In this document: positions 54,201 to 64,000 of the stretch, piece by piece
Numbering within the stretch: the first letter of the stretch is position 1
Layout: each line of letters opens with the position of its first letter
Source of the DNA: Auanema rhodensis
Taxonomy: Eukaryota; Nematoda; Chromadorea; Rhabditida; Rhabditidae
Direction: 5' to 3'
NCBI GenBank assembly: GCA_964057225.1
Contig: OZ059900.1
Coordinates: 19,173,638-19,237,637 of the forward strand
DNA: 64,000 bases
Made by a program: the position numbers and the translations under genes
The notes under the pieces: generated by a model
What the model saw: only the letters and a program-made list of their open reading frames with translations
Database searches by the model: none
What the model was told of the DNA's origin: nothing

Positions 54201-57112
54201 GCTCAAAATTGTTCGTACAACGTCTAGTTCCACTTTCACGACAAAAAAACAGGGGTTAGAAAATTAAAAAAATTAGCATATTCTGAGGGCACGCCCCTTA
54301 TGGCTAATATTGATTAAATCGATTTTTGTTCATATGAGTCGTCAAATGCAACGAATTTCAGCGTGTTACATACTAAAATGAAGCATTTTACATGCTGAAC
54401 ACTAGAAAAATACAAAAACACAGTATTTCCCATGAGAAATATTTTATTATGCTGGAAAACCAGTTTTTGGAAATTTCGCTGTAAACAAGGTTTTGACTTA
54501 CGATTTCATGTGTTCAAACTCATGCAATGTCAATGAAACCTAGCTCAAAATTGTTCGTACAACGTCTAGTTCCACTTTCACGACAAAAAAACAGGGGTTA
54601 GAAAATTAAGGAAATTAGCATATTCTGAGGGCACGCCCCTTATGGCTAATATTGATTAAATCGATTTTTGTTCATATGAGTCGTCAAATGCAACGAATTT
54701 CATCGTGTTACATACTAAAATGAAGCATTTCACATGCTGAACACTAGAAAAATACAAAAACACAGTATTTCCCATGAGAAATATTTTATCATGCTGGAAA
54801 ACCAGTTTTTGGAAATTTCGCTGTAAACAAGGTTTTGACTTACGATTTCATATGTTCAAACTCATGCAATGTCAATGAAACCTAGCTCAAAATTGTTTGT
54901 ACAACGTCTAGTTCCACTTGCACGACAAAAAAACAGGGGTTAGAAAATTAAGGAAATTAGCATATTCTGAGGGCACGCCCCTTATGGCTAATATTGATTA
55001 AATCGATTTTTGTTCATATGAGTCGTCAAATGCAACGAATTTCAGCGTGTTACATACTAAAATGAAGCATTTTACATGCTGAACACTAGAAAAATACAAA
55101 AACACAGTGTTTCCCATGAGAAATATTTTATTATGCTGGAAAACCAGTTTTTGGAAATTTCGCTGTAAACAAGGTTTTGACTTACGATTTCATGTGTTCA
55201 AACTCATGCAATGTCAATGAAACCTAGCTCAAAATTGTTCGTACAACGTCTAGTTCCACTTTCACGACAAAAAAACAGGGGTTAGAAAATTAAGGAAATT
55301 AGCATATTCTGAGGGCACGCCCCTTATGGCTAATATTGATTAAATCGATTTTTGTTCATATGAGTCGTCAAATGCAACGAATTTCAGCGTGTTACATACT
55401 AAAATGAAGCATTTTACATGCTGAACACTAGAAAAATACAAAAACACAGTATTTCCCATGAGAAATATTTTATTATGCTGGAAAACCAGTTTTTGGAAAT
55501 TTCGCTGTAAACAAGGTTTTGACTTACGATTTCATGTGTTCAAACTCATGCAATGTCAATGAAACCTAGCTCAAAATTGTTCGTACAACGTCTAGTTCCA
55601 CTTTCACGACAAAAAAACAGGGGTTAGAAAATTAAGGAAATTAGCATATTCTGAGGGCACGCCCCTTATGGCTAATATTGATTAAATCGATTTTTGTTCA
55701 TATGAGTCGTCAAATGCAACGAATTTCAGCGTGTTACATACTAAAATGAAGCATTTTACATGCTGAACACTAGAAAAAAACAAAAACACAGTATTTCCCA
55801 TGAGAAATATTTTATTATGCTGGAAAACCAGTTTTTGGAAATTTCGCTGTAAACAAGGTTTTGACTTACGATTTCATGTGTTCAAACTCATGCAATGTCA
55901 ATGAAACCTAGCTCAAAATTGTTCGTACAACGTCTAGTTCCACTTTCACGACAAAAAAACAGGGGTTAGAAAATTAAGGAAATTAGCATATTCTGAGGGC
56001 ACGCCCCTTATGGCTAATATTGATTAAATCGATTTTTGTTCATATGAGTCATCAAATGCAACGAATTTCATCGTGTTACATACTAAAATGAAGCATTTTA
56101 CATGCTGAACACTAGAAAAATACAAAAACACAGTATTTCCCATGAGAAATATTTTATCATGCTGGAAAACCAGTTTTTGGAAATTTCGCTGTAAACAAGG
56201 TTTTGACTTACGATTTCATATGTTCAAACTCATGCAATGTCAATGAAACCTAGCTCAAAATTGTTTGTACAACGTCTAGTTCCACTTTCACGACAAAAAA
56301 ACAAGGGTTAGAAAATTAAGGAAATTAGCATATTCTGAGGGCACGCCCCTTATGGCTAATATTGATTAAATCGATTTTTGTTCATATGAGTCGTCAAATG
56401 CAACGAATTTCAGCGTGTTACATACTAAAATGAAGCATTTTACATGCTGAACACTAGAAGAATACAAAAACACAGTATTTCCCATGAGAAATATTTTATT
56501 ATGCTGGAAAACCAGTTTTTGGAAATTTCGCTGTAAACAAGGTTTTGACTTACGATTTCATGTGTTCAAACTCATGCAATGTCAATGAAACCTAGCTCAA
56601 AATTGTTCGTACAACGTCTAGTTCCACTTTCACGACAAAAAAACAGGGGTTAGAAAATTAAGGAAATTAGCATATTCTGAGGGCACGCCCCTTATGGCTA
56701 ATATTGATTAAATCGATTTTTGTTCATATGAGTCGTCAAATGCAACGAATTTCAGCGTGTTACATACTAAAATGAAGCATTTTACATGCTGAACACTAGA
56801 AAAATACGAAAACACAGTATTTCCCATGAGAAATATTTTATTATGCTGGAAAACCAGTTTTTGGAAATTTCGCTGTAAACAAGGTTTTGACTTACGATTT
56901 CATGTGTTCAAACTCATGCAATGTCAATGAAACCTAGCTCAAAATTGTTCGTACAACGTCTAGTTCCACTTTCACGACAAAAAAACAGGGGTTAGAAAAT
57001 TAAAAAAATTAGCATATTCTGAGGGCACGCCCCTTATGGCTAATATTGATTAAATCGATTTTTGTTCATATGAGTCGTCAAATGCAACGAATTTCAGCGT
57101 GTTACATACTAA
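50273..57112 (+). repeat. Third, diverged copy of part of block H
   Basis: Units 148-167 follow the order of units 109-128 at a 39-unit offset with two changes: the S10-S11 pair is missing after unit 151, and an extra S1-S5 pair is present at 53351-54034. Divergence is higher than between copies A and B. Unit 159 has C13, unit 161 has CACTTGCACG and G218, unit 162 lacks the A junction and G186, unit 164 has AAAAAAACAAAA, and unit 167 has ATACGAAAAC. Confidence 0.8.
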
Positions 57113-59164
57113 AATGAAGCATTTTACATGCTGAACACTAGAAGAATACAAAAACACAGTATTTCCCATGAGAAATATTTTATTATGCTGGAAAACCAGT
57201 TTTTGGAAATTTCGCTGTAAACAAGGTTTTGACTTACGATTTCATGTGTTCAAACTCATGCAATGTCAATGAAACCTAGCTCAAAATTGTTCGTACAACG
57301 TCTAGTTCCACTTTCACGACAAAAAAACAGGGGTTAGAAAATTAAGGAAATTAGCATATTCTGAGGGCACGCCCCTTATGGCTAATATTGATTAAATCGA
57401 TTTTTGTTCATATGAGTCGTCAAATGCAACGAATTTCAGCGTGTTACATACTAAAATGAAGCATTTTACATGCTGAACACTAGAAAAATACAAAAACACA
57501 GTATTTCCCATGAGAAATATTTTATCATGCTGGAAAACCAGTTTTTGGAAATTTCGCTGTAAACAAGGTTTTGACTTACGATTTCATGTGTTCAAACTCA
57601 TGCAATGTCAATGAAACCTAGCTCAAAATTGTTTGTACAACGTCTAGTTCCACTTTCACGACAAAAAAACAAGGGTTAGAAAATTAAGGAAATTAGCATA
57701 TTCTGAGGGCACGCCCCTTATGGCTAATATTGATTAAATCGATTTTTGTTCATATGAGTCGTCAAATGCAACGAATTTCAGCGTGTTACATACTAAAATG
57801 AAGCATTTTACATGCTGAACACTAGAAAAATACAAAAACACAGTATTTCCCATGAGAAATATTTTATTATGCTGGAAAACCAGTTTTTGGAAATTTCGCT
57901 GTAAACAAGGTTTTGACTTACGATTTCATGTGTTCAAACTCATGGAATGTCAATGAAACCTAGCTCAAAATTGTTCGTACAACGTCTAGTTCCACTTTCA
58001 CGACAAAAAAACAGGGGTTAGAAAATTAAGGAAATTAGCATATTCTGAGGGCACGCCCCTTATGGCTAATATTGATTAAATCGATTTTTGTTCATATGAG
58101 TCGTCAAATGCAACGAATTTCAGCGTGTTACACACTAAAATGAAGCATTTTACATGCTGAACACTAGAAGAATACAAAAACACAGTATTTCCCATGAGAA
58201 ATATTTTATTATGCTGGAAAACCAGTTTTTCGAAATTTCGCTGTAAACAAGGTTTTGACTTACGATTTCATGTGTTCAAACTCATGCAATGTCAATGAAA
58301 CCTAGCTCAAAATTGTTTGTACAACGTCTAGTTCCACTTTCACGACAAAAAAACAGGGGTTAGAAAATTAAGGAAATTAGCATATTCTGAGGGCACGCCC
58401 CTTATGGCTAATATTGATTAAATCGATTTTTGTTCATATGAGTCGTCAAATGCAACGAATTTCAGCGTGTTACATACTAAAATGAAGCATTTTACATGCT
58501 GAACACTAGAAGAATACAAAAACACAGTATTTCCCATGAGAAATATTTTATTATGCTGGAAAACCAGTTTTTGGAAATTTCGCTGTAAACAAGGTTTTGA
58601 CTTACGATTTCATGTGTTCAAACTCATGCAATGTCAATGAAACCTAGCTCAAAATTGTTCGTACAACGTCTAGTTCCACTTTCACGACAAAAAAACAGGG
58701 GTTAGAAAATTAAGGAAATTAGCATATTCTGAGGGCACGCCCCTTATGGCTAATATTGATTAAATCGATTTTTGTTCATATGAGTCGTCAAATGCAACGA
58801 ATTTCAGCGTGTTACATACTAAAATGAAGCATTTTACATGCTGAACACTAGAAAAATACGAAAACACAGTATTTCCCATGAGAAATATTTTATTATGCTG
58901 GAAAACCAGTTTTTGGAAATTTCGCTGTAAACAAGGTTTTGACTTACGATTTCATGTGTTCAAACTCATGCAATGTCAATGAAACCTAGCTCAAAATTGT
59001 TCGTACAACGTCTAGTTCCACTTTCACGACAAAAAAACAGGGGTTAGAAAATTAAAAAAATTAGCATATTCTGAGGGCACGCCCCTTATGGCTAATATTG
59101 ATTAAATCGATTTTTGTTCATATGAGTCGTCAAATGCAACGAATTTCAGCGTGTTACATACTAA
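56429..59164 (+). repeat. S5-S17 pair repeated six units apart
   Basis: Units 166-167 and 172-173 are both S5-S17, and both S17 units carry ATACGAAAAC, seen nowhere else in the window. The units between are S5, S2, S1 and an S3 mosaic. A six-unit (2,052-bp) duplication or exchange is the simplest reading. Confidence 0.78.
58139..58480 (+). repeat. Mosaic S3 unit
   Basis: Unit 171 has the S3 markers junction C, G32 and C93 but T at offset 13 and T at offset 180. Other S3 units have C13 and C180. It looks like an S3 core with converted flanks. Confidence 0.75.
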
Positions 59165-59848
59165 AACGAAGCATTTTACATGCTGAACACTAGAAAAATA
59201 CAAAAACACAGTATTTCCCATGAGAAATATTTTATTATGCTGGAAAACCAGTTTTTGGAAATTTCGCTGTAAACAAGGTTTTGACTTACGATTTCATGTG
59301 TTCAAACTCATGCAATGTCAATGTAACCTAGCTCAAAATTGTTCGTACAACGTCTAGTTCCACTTTCACGACAAAAAAACAGGGGTTAGAAAATTAAGGA
59401 AATTAGCATATTCTGAGGGCACGCCCCTTATGGCTAATATTGATTAAATCGATTTTTGTTCATATGAGTCGTCAAATGCAACGAATTTCAGCGTGTTACA
59501 TACTAAAATGAAGCATTTTACATGCTGAACACTAGAAAAATACAAAAACACAGTATTTCCCATGAGAAATATTTTATTATGCTGGAAAACCAGTTTTTGG
59601 AAATTTCGCTGTAAACAAGGTTTTGACTTACGATTTCATGTGTTCAAACTCATGCAATGTCAATGAAACCTAGCTCAAAATTGTTCGTACAACGTCTAGT
59701 TCCACTTTCACGACAAAAAAACAGGGGTTAGAAAATTAAGGAAATTAGCATATTCTGAGGGCACGCCCCTTATGGCTAATATTGATTAAATCGATTTTTG
59801 TTCATATGAGTCGTCAAATGCAACGAATTTCAGCGTGTTACATACTAA

Positions 59849-60190
59849 AATGAAGCATTTTACATGCTGAACACTAGAAAAATACAAAAACACAGTATTT
59901 CCCATGAGAAATATTTTATTATGCTGGAAAACCAGTTTTTGGAAATTTCGCTGTAAACAAGGTTTTGACTTATGATTTCATGTGTTCAAACTCATGCAAT
60001 GTCAATGAAACCTAGCTCAAAATTGTTTGTACAACGTCTAGTTCCACTTTCACGACAAAAAAACAAGGGTTAGAAAATTAAGGAAATTAGCATATTCTGA
60101 GGGCACGCCCCTTATGGCTAATATTGATTAAATCGATTTTTGTTCATATGAGTTGTCAAATGCAATGAATTTCAGCGTGTTACATACTAA
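59849..60190 (+). repeat. S15 unit with three extra CpG-to-TpG changes
   Basis: Unit 176 has T at 59973 (TTATGATT), 60154 (AGTTGTC) and 60166 (GCAATGAA). Each replaces the C of a CpG that is otherwise nearly invariant. Together with T180 it has lost four of the usual ten CpG sites, the most I saw in any unit. Confidence 0.85.
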
Positions 60191-61216
60191 AATGAAGCAT
60201 TTTACATGCTGAACACTAGAAAAATACAAAAACACAGTATTTCCCATGAGAAATATTTTATTATGCTGGAAAACCAGTTTTTGGAAATTTCGCTGTAAAC
60301 AAGGTTTTGACTTACGATTTCATGTGTTCAAACTCATGCAATGTCAATGAAACCTAGCTCAAAATTGTTCGTACAACGTCTAGTTCCACTTTCACGACAA
60401 AAAAACAGGGGTTAGAAAATTAAGGAAATTAGCATATTCTGAGGGCACGCCCCTTATGGCTAATATTGATTAAATCGATTTTTGTTCATATGAGTCGTCA
60501 AATGCAACGAATTTTAGCGTGTTACATACTAAAATGAAGCATTTTACATGCTGAACACTAGAAGAATACAAAAACACAGTATTTCCCATGAGAAATATTT
60601 TATTATGCTGGAAAACCAGTTTTTGGAAATTTCGCTGTAAACAAGGTTTTGACTTACGATTTCATGTGTTCAAACTCATGCAATGTCAATGAAACCTAGC
60701 TCAAAATTGTTCGTACAACGTTTAGTTCCACTTTCACGACAAAAAAACAGGGGTTAGAAAATTAAGGAAATTAGCATATTCTGAGGGCACGCCCCTTATG
60801 GCTAATATTGATTAAATCGATTTTTGTTCATATGAGTCGTCAAATGCAACGAATTTCAGCGTGTTACATACTAAAATGAAGCATTTTACATGCTGAACAC
60901 TAGAAAAATACAAAAACACAGTATTTCCCATGAGAAATATTTTATCATGCTGGAAAACCAGTTTTTGGAAATTTCGCTGTAAACAAGGTTTTGACTTACG
61001 ATTTCATGTGTTCAAACTCATGCAATGTCAATGAAACCTAGCTCAAAATTGTTTGTACAACGTCTATTTCCACTTTCACGACAAAAAAACAAGGGTTAGA
61101 AAATTAAGGAAATTAGCATATTCTGAGGGCACGCCCCTTATGGCTAATATTGATTAAATCGATTTTTGTTCATATGAGTCGTCAAATGCAACGAATTTCA
61201 GCGTGTTACATACTAA

Positions 61217-61453
61217 AATGAAGCATTTTACATGCTGAATTGTTTGTACAACGTCTAGTTAAATTGTTTGAAAATTGTTTTAAAATTGTTTGTACAACGT
61301 CTAGTTCCACTTTCACGACAAAAAAACAAGGGTTAGAAAATTAAGGAAATTAGCATATTCTGAGGGCACGCCCCTTATGGCTAATATTGATTAAATCGAT
61401 TTTTGTTCATATGAGTCGTCAAATGCAACGAATTTCAGCGTGTTACATACTAA
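61217..61453 (+). repeat. Rearranged 237-bp unit with scrambled repeats
   Basis: The unit begins normally for 23 bases, then jumps to the sequence normally near offset 173. The word AATTGTTT appears four times, at 61238, 61262, 61273 and 61284, separated by 24, 11 and 11 bases. After the fourth copy the unit continues normally from about offset 180 with T180 and A218 as in S2. The net loss is 105 bp. The first segment includes GTACAACGTCTAGTT before it jumps back. This is the only large rearrangement within a unit in the window. Confidence 0.92.
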
Positions 61454-61795
61454 AATGAAGCATTTTACATGCTGAACACTAGAAAAATACAAAAACACAG
61501 TATTTCCCATGAGAAATATTTTATTATGCTGGAAAACCAGTTTTTGGAAATTTCGCTGTAAACAAGGTTTTGACTTACGATTTCATGTGTTCAAACTCAT
61601 GCAATGTCAATGAAACCTAGCTCAAAATTGTTCGTACAACGTCTAGTACCACTTTCACGACAAAAAAACAGGGGTTAGAAAATTAAGGAAATTAGCATAT
61701 TCTGAGGGCACGCCCCTTATGGCTAATATTGATTAAATCGATTTTTGTTCATATGAGTCGTCAAATGCAACGAATTTCAGCGTGTTACATACTAA

Positions 61796-64000
61796 AATGA
61801 AGCATTTTACATGCTGAACACTAGAAAAATACAAAAACACAGTATTTCCCATGAGAAATATTTTATTATGCTGGAAAACCAGTTTTTGGAAATTTCGCTG
61901 TAAACAAGGTTTTGACTTACGATTTCATGTGTTCAAACTCATGCAATGTCAATGAAACCTAGCTCAAAATTGTTCGTACAACGTCTAGTTCCACTTTCAC
62001 GACAAAAAAACAGGGGTTAGAAAATTAAGGAAATTAGCATATTCTGAGGTCACGCCCCTTATGGCTAATATTGATTAAATCGATTTTTGTTCATATGAGT
62101 CGTCAAATGCAACGAATTTCAGCGTGTTACACACTAAAATGAAGCATTTTACATGCTGAACACTAGAAGAATACAAAAACACAGTATTTCCCATGAGAAA
62201 TATTTTATTATGCTGGAAAACCAGTTTTTGGAAATTTCGCTGTAAACAAGGTTTTGACTTACGATTTCATGTGTTCAAACTCATGCAATGTCAATGAAAC
62301 CTAGCTCAAAATTGTTCGTACAACGTCTAGTTCCACTTTCACGACAAAAAAACAGGGGTTAGAAAATTAAGGAAATTAGCATATTCTGAGGGCACGCCCC
62401 TTATGGCTAATATTGATTAAATCGATTTTTGTTCATATGAGTCGTCAAATGCAACGAATTTCAGCGTGTTACATACTAAAATGAAGCATTTTACATGCTG
62501 AACACTAGAAAAATACAAAAACACAGTATTTCCCATGAGAAATATTTTATTATGCTGGAAAACCAGTTTTTGGAAATTTCGCTGTAAACAAGGTTTTGAC
62601 TTACGATTTCATGTGTTCAAACTCATGCAATGTCAATGAAACCTAGCTCAAAATTGTTCGTACAACGTCTAGTTCCACTTTCACGACAAAAAAACAGGGG
62701 TTAGAAAATTAAGGAAATTAGCATATTCTGAGGTCACGCCCCTTATGGCTAATATTGATTAAATCGATTTTTGTTCATATGAGTCGTCAAATGCAACGAA
62801 TTTCAGCGTGTTACACACTAAAATGAAGCATTTTACATGCTGAACACTAGAAGAATACAAAAACACAGTATTTCCCATGAGAAATATTTTATTATGCTGG
62901 AAAACCAGTTTTTGGAAATTTCGCTGTAAACAAGGTTTTGACTTACGATTTCATGTGTTCAAACTCATGCAATGTCAATGAAACCTAGCTCAAAATTGTT
63001 CGTACAACGTCTAGTTCCACTTTCACGACAAAAAAACAGGGGTTAGAAAATTAAGGAAATTAGCATATTCTGAGGGCACGCCCCTTATGGCTAATATTGA
63101 TTAAATCGATTTTTGTTCATATGAGTCGTCAAATGCAACGAATTTCAGCGTGTTACATACTAAAATGAAACATTTTACATGCTGAACACTAGAAAAATAC
63201 AAAAACACAGTATTTCCCATGAGAAATATTTTATTATGCTGGAAAACCAGTTTTTGGAAATTTCGCTGTAAACAAGGTTTTGACTTACGATTTCATGTGT
63301 TCAAACTCATGCAATGTCAATGAAACCTAGCTCAAAATTGTTCGTACAACGTCTAGTTCCACTTTCACGACAAAAAAACAGGGGTTAGAAAATTAAGGAA
63401 ATTAGCATATTCTGAGGGCACGCCCCTTATGGCTAATATTGATTAAATCGATTTTTGTTCATATGAGTCGTCAAATGCAACGAATTTCAGCGTGTTACAC
63501 ACTAAAATGAAGCATTTTACATGCTGAACACTAGAAGAATACAAAAACACAGTATTTCCCATGAGAAATATTTTATTATGCTGGAAAACCAGTTTTTGGA
63601 AATTTCGCTGTAAACAAGGTTTTGACTTACGATTTCATGTGTTCAAACTCATGCAATGTCAATGAAACCTAGCTCAAAATTGTTCGTACAACGTCTAGTT
63701 CCACTTTCACGACAAAAAAACAGGGGTTAGAAAATTAAGGAAATTAGCATATTCTGAGGGCACGCCCCTTATGGCTAATATTGATTAAATCGATTTTTGT
63801 TCATATGAGTCGTCAAATGCAACGAATTTCAGCGTGTTACATACTAAAATGAAGCATTTTACATGCTGAACACTAGAAAAATACAAAAACACAGTATTTC
63901 CCATGAGAAATATTTTATTATGCTGGAAAACCAGTTTTTGGAAATTTCGCTGTAAACAAGGTTTTGACTTACGATTTCATGTGTTCAAACTCATGCAATG
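61796..64000 (+). repeat. S1-S21 dimer array at the right end
   Basis: Units 182-188 alternate S1 and S21, a 684-bp period. Units 182 and 184 share GAGGTCACG, marking the first two dimers as a recent duplication. Unit 186 begins AATGAAACA and lacks GAGGTC. S21 has the S3 junction C and G32 but not C13 or C93, so it may be an S3/S5 hybrid. The last unit is cut by the window end after 153 bases. Confidence 0.85.

Larger units (their letters stand above)
1..64000 (+). repeat. 342-bp satellite DNA array filling the window
   Basis: The start word AATGAAGCAT or a close variant recurs every 342 bp from base 1 to base 63848, giving 188 units including one rearranged unit and a final partial one. All lie in the same orientation. 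The hand-built consensus is about 34% G+C (59 C, 57 G). Three units differ by one base in length at 341 bp, one is 343 bp, and one is 237 bp. Any two units differ at only a few positions, mostly shared diagnostic sites. No gene, transposon or unique spacer interrupts the array. Such arrays are eukaryotic constitutive heterochromatin. Which chromosomal region and which species cannot be read from the sequence. Confidence 0.98.

Noticed and set aside
1-64000. Alpha-satellite-like dimer, because 342 = 2 x 171
   Set aside because: The two halves are not similar to each other, and I do not recognise alpha-satellite sequence. The number alone is not evidence.
1-64000. CRISPR array or other prokaryotic repeat system
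   Set aside because: There are no short repeats with unique spacers. The repeated unit is the whole 342 bp, with no variable spacer and no cas-like genes.
1-64000. Assignment to a named satellite family or species
   Set aside because: The unit length is near several plant (340-380 bp) and animal (about 360 bp) families, and the G+C core resembles words seen in some animal repeats, but I cannot match the sequence to any of them. A database search with the 342-bp consensus would decide.
1-64000. A previously undescribed gene system in the window
   Set aside because: There is no coding or RNA gene content to support one. What can be supported is the satellite's higher-order structure, its inverted repeat and its rearranged unit.

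Overview
The whole window is one uninterrupted, head-to-tail satellite DNA array. I count 188 units in a single orientation. The base unit is 342 bp and about 34% G+C. The array runs off both ends, so neither boundary is visible. I see no protein gene, RNA gene, mobile element, CRISPR array or unique sequence. All six reading frames are stopped within each unit, and because 342 is a multiple of three the same stops recur in phase in every unit. This is eukaryotic heterochromatin (centromeric, pericentromeric, subtelomeric or knob). The sequence does not let me name the organism, or decide between plant and animal.

Unit naming. Unit 1 is set to begin at window base 1 with AATGAAGCAT. Diagnostic offsets within the unit are: 13 T/C, 32 A/G, 49 A/G, 72 T/C, 91 T/G, 93 G/C, 134 G/A, 152 T/C, 180 C/T, 186 A/G, 218 G/A, 234-235 GG/AA, 284 A/T, 327 G/T, and the junction base at offset 337 of the preceding unit (T/C/A). 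Types used below: S1 = base form. S2 = C72, T180, A218 (S2x also T284). S3 = junction C, C13, G32, C93. S4 = G32, G91. S5 = G32. S6 = junction A, C72. S7 = C72 with G174. S8 = C72 with C295. S9 = A218. S10 = junction A. S11 = C72. S12 = C72, T180. S13 = junction A, G49, C152. S14 = 341-bp unit. S15 = T180, A218. S16 = C13. S17 = AA234-235. S18 = C72, A134, T180, A218. S19 = G49. S20 = C3. S21 = junction C, G32.

Order of units. 1-10: S2 S1 S3 S1 S4 S1 S4 S2 S1 S3. 11-25: S6 S7 S8 S9 S10 S11 S12 S13 S14 S15 S4 S2 S16 S3 S2x. 26-31: S15 S4 S2 S16 S3 S2x. 32-46: S1 S2 S1 S3 S2 S1 S3 S2 S1 S3 S11 S10 S11 S12 S13. 47-63: S1 S1 S5 S17 S1 S18 S19 S1 S1 S18 S5 S17 S20 S1 S5 S3 S2x. 64-77: S1 S17 S20 S1 S5 S3 S2x S1 S2 S1 S3 S2 S1 S3. 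78-86: S11 S14 S15 S8-like S9 S10 S11 S12 S13-hybrid. 87-101 repeats 11-25. 102-147 repeats 32-77. 148-153: S2 S1 S3 S11 S12 S13. 154-168: S1 S1 S5 S1 S5 S17 S1 S18 S19 S1 S1 S18 S5 S17 S5. 169-180: S2 S1 S3-mosaic S5 S17 S20 S1 S15 S1 S5 S2, then a rearranged 237-bp unit. 181-188: S1 S1 S21 S1 S21 S1 S21 S1 (partial).

Layout. The outer parts (1-3421 and about 57,455-64,000) carry many private mutations and short dimeric patterns. The interior is a nested higher-order repeat. A 17,784-bp block of 52 units (8551-26334) recurs at 32489-50272 with an offset of 23,938 bp (70 units), and I see about five base differences between the copies. A second block (3422-8550) recurs at 29412-34540 with an offset of 25,990 bp (76 units). 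The 6-unit discrepancy is explained by a local hexamer duplication at 6499-10602. A third, more diverged partial copy follows at about 50,273-57,112. Inside these blocks lie S2-S1-S3 trimers (1,026 bp), a heptamer (2,394 bp) and dimers. This is the pattern expected from repeated unequal exchange or segmental amplification.

Each unit carries a conserved imperfect inverted repeat around offsets 238-274 with a G+C-rich centre, plus short perfect palindromes that some unit types extend or destroy. The most unusual single unit is at 61217-61453. It has a net loss of 105 bp and four scrambled starts of the same short word, as expected from replication template switching.
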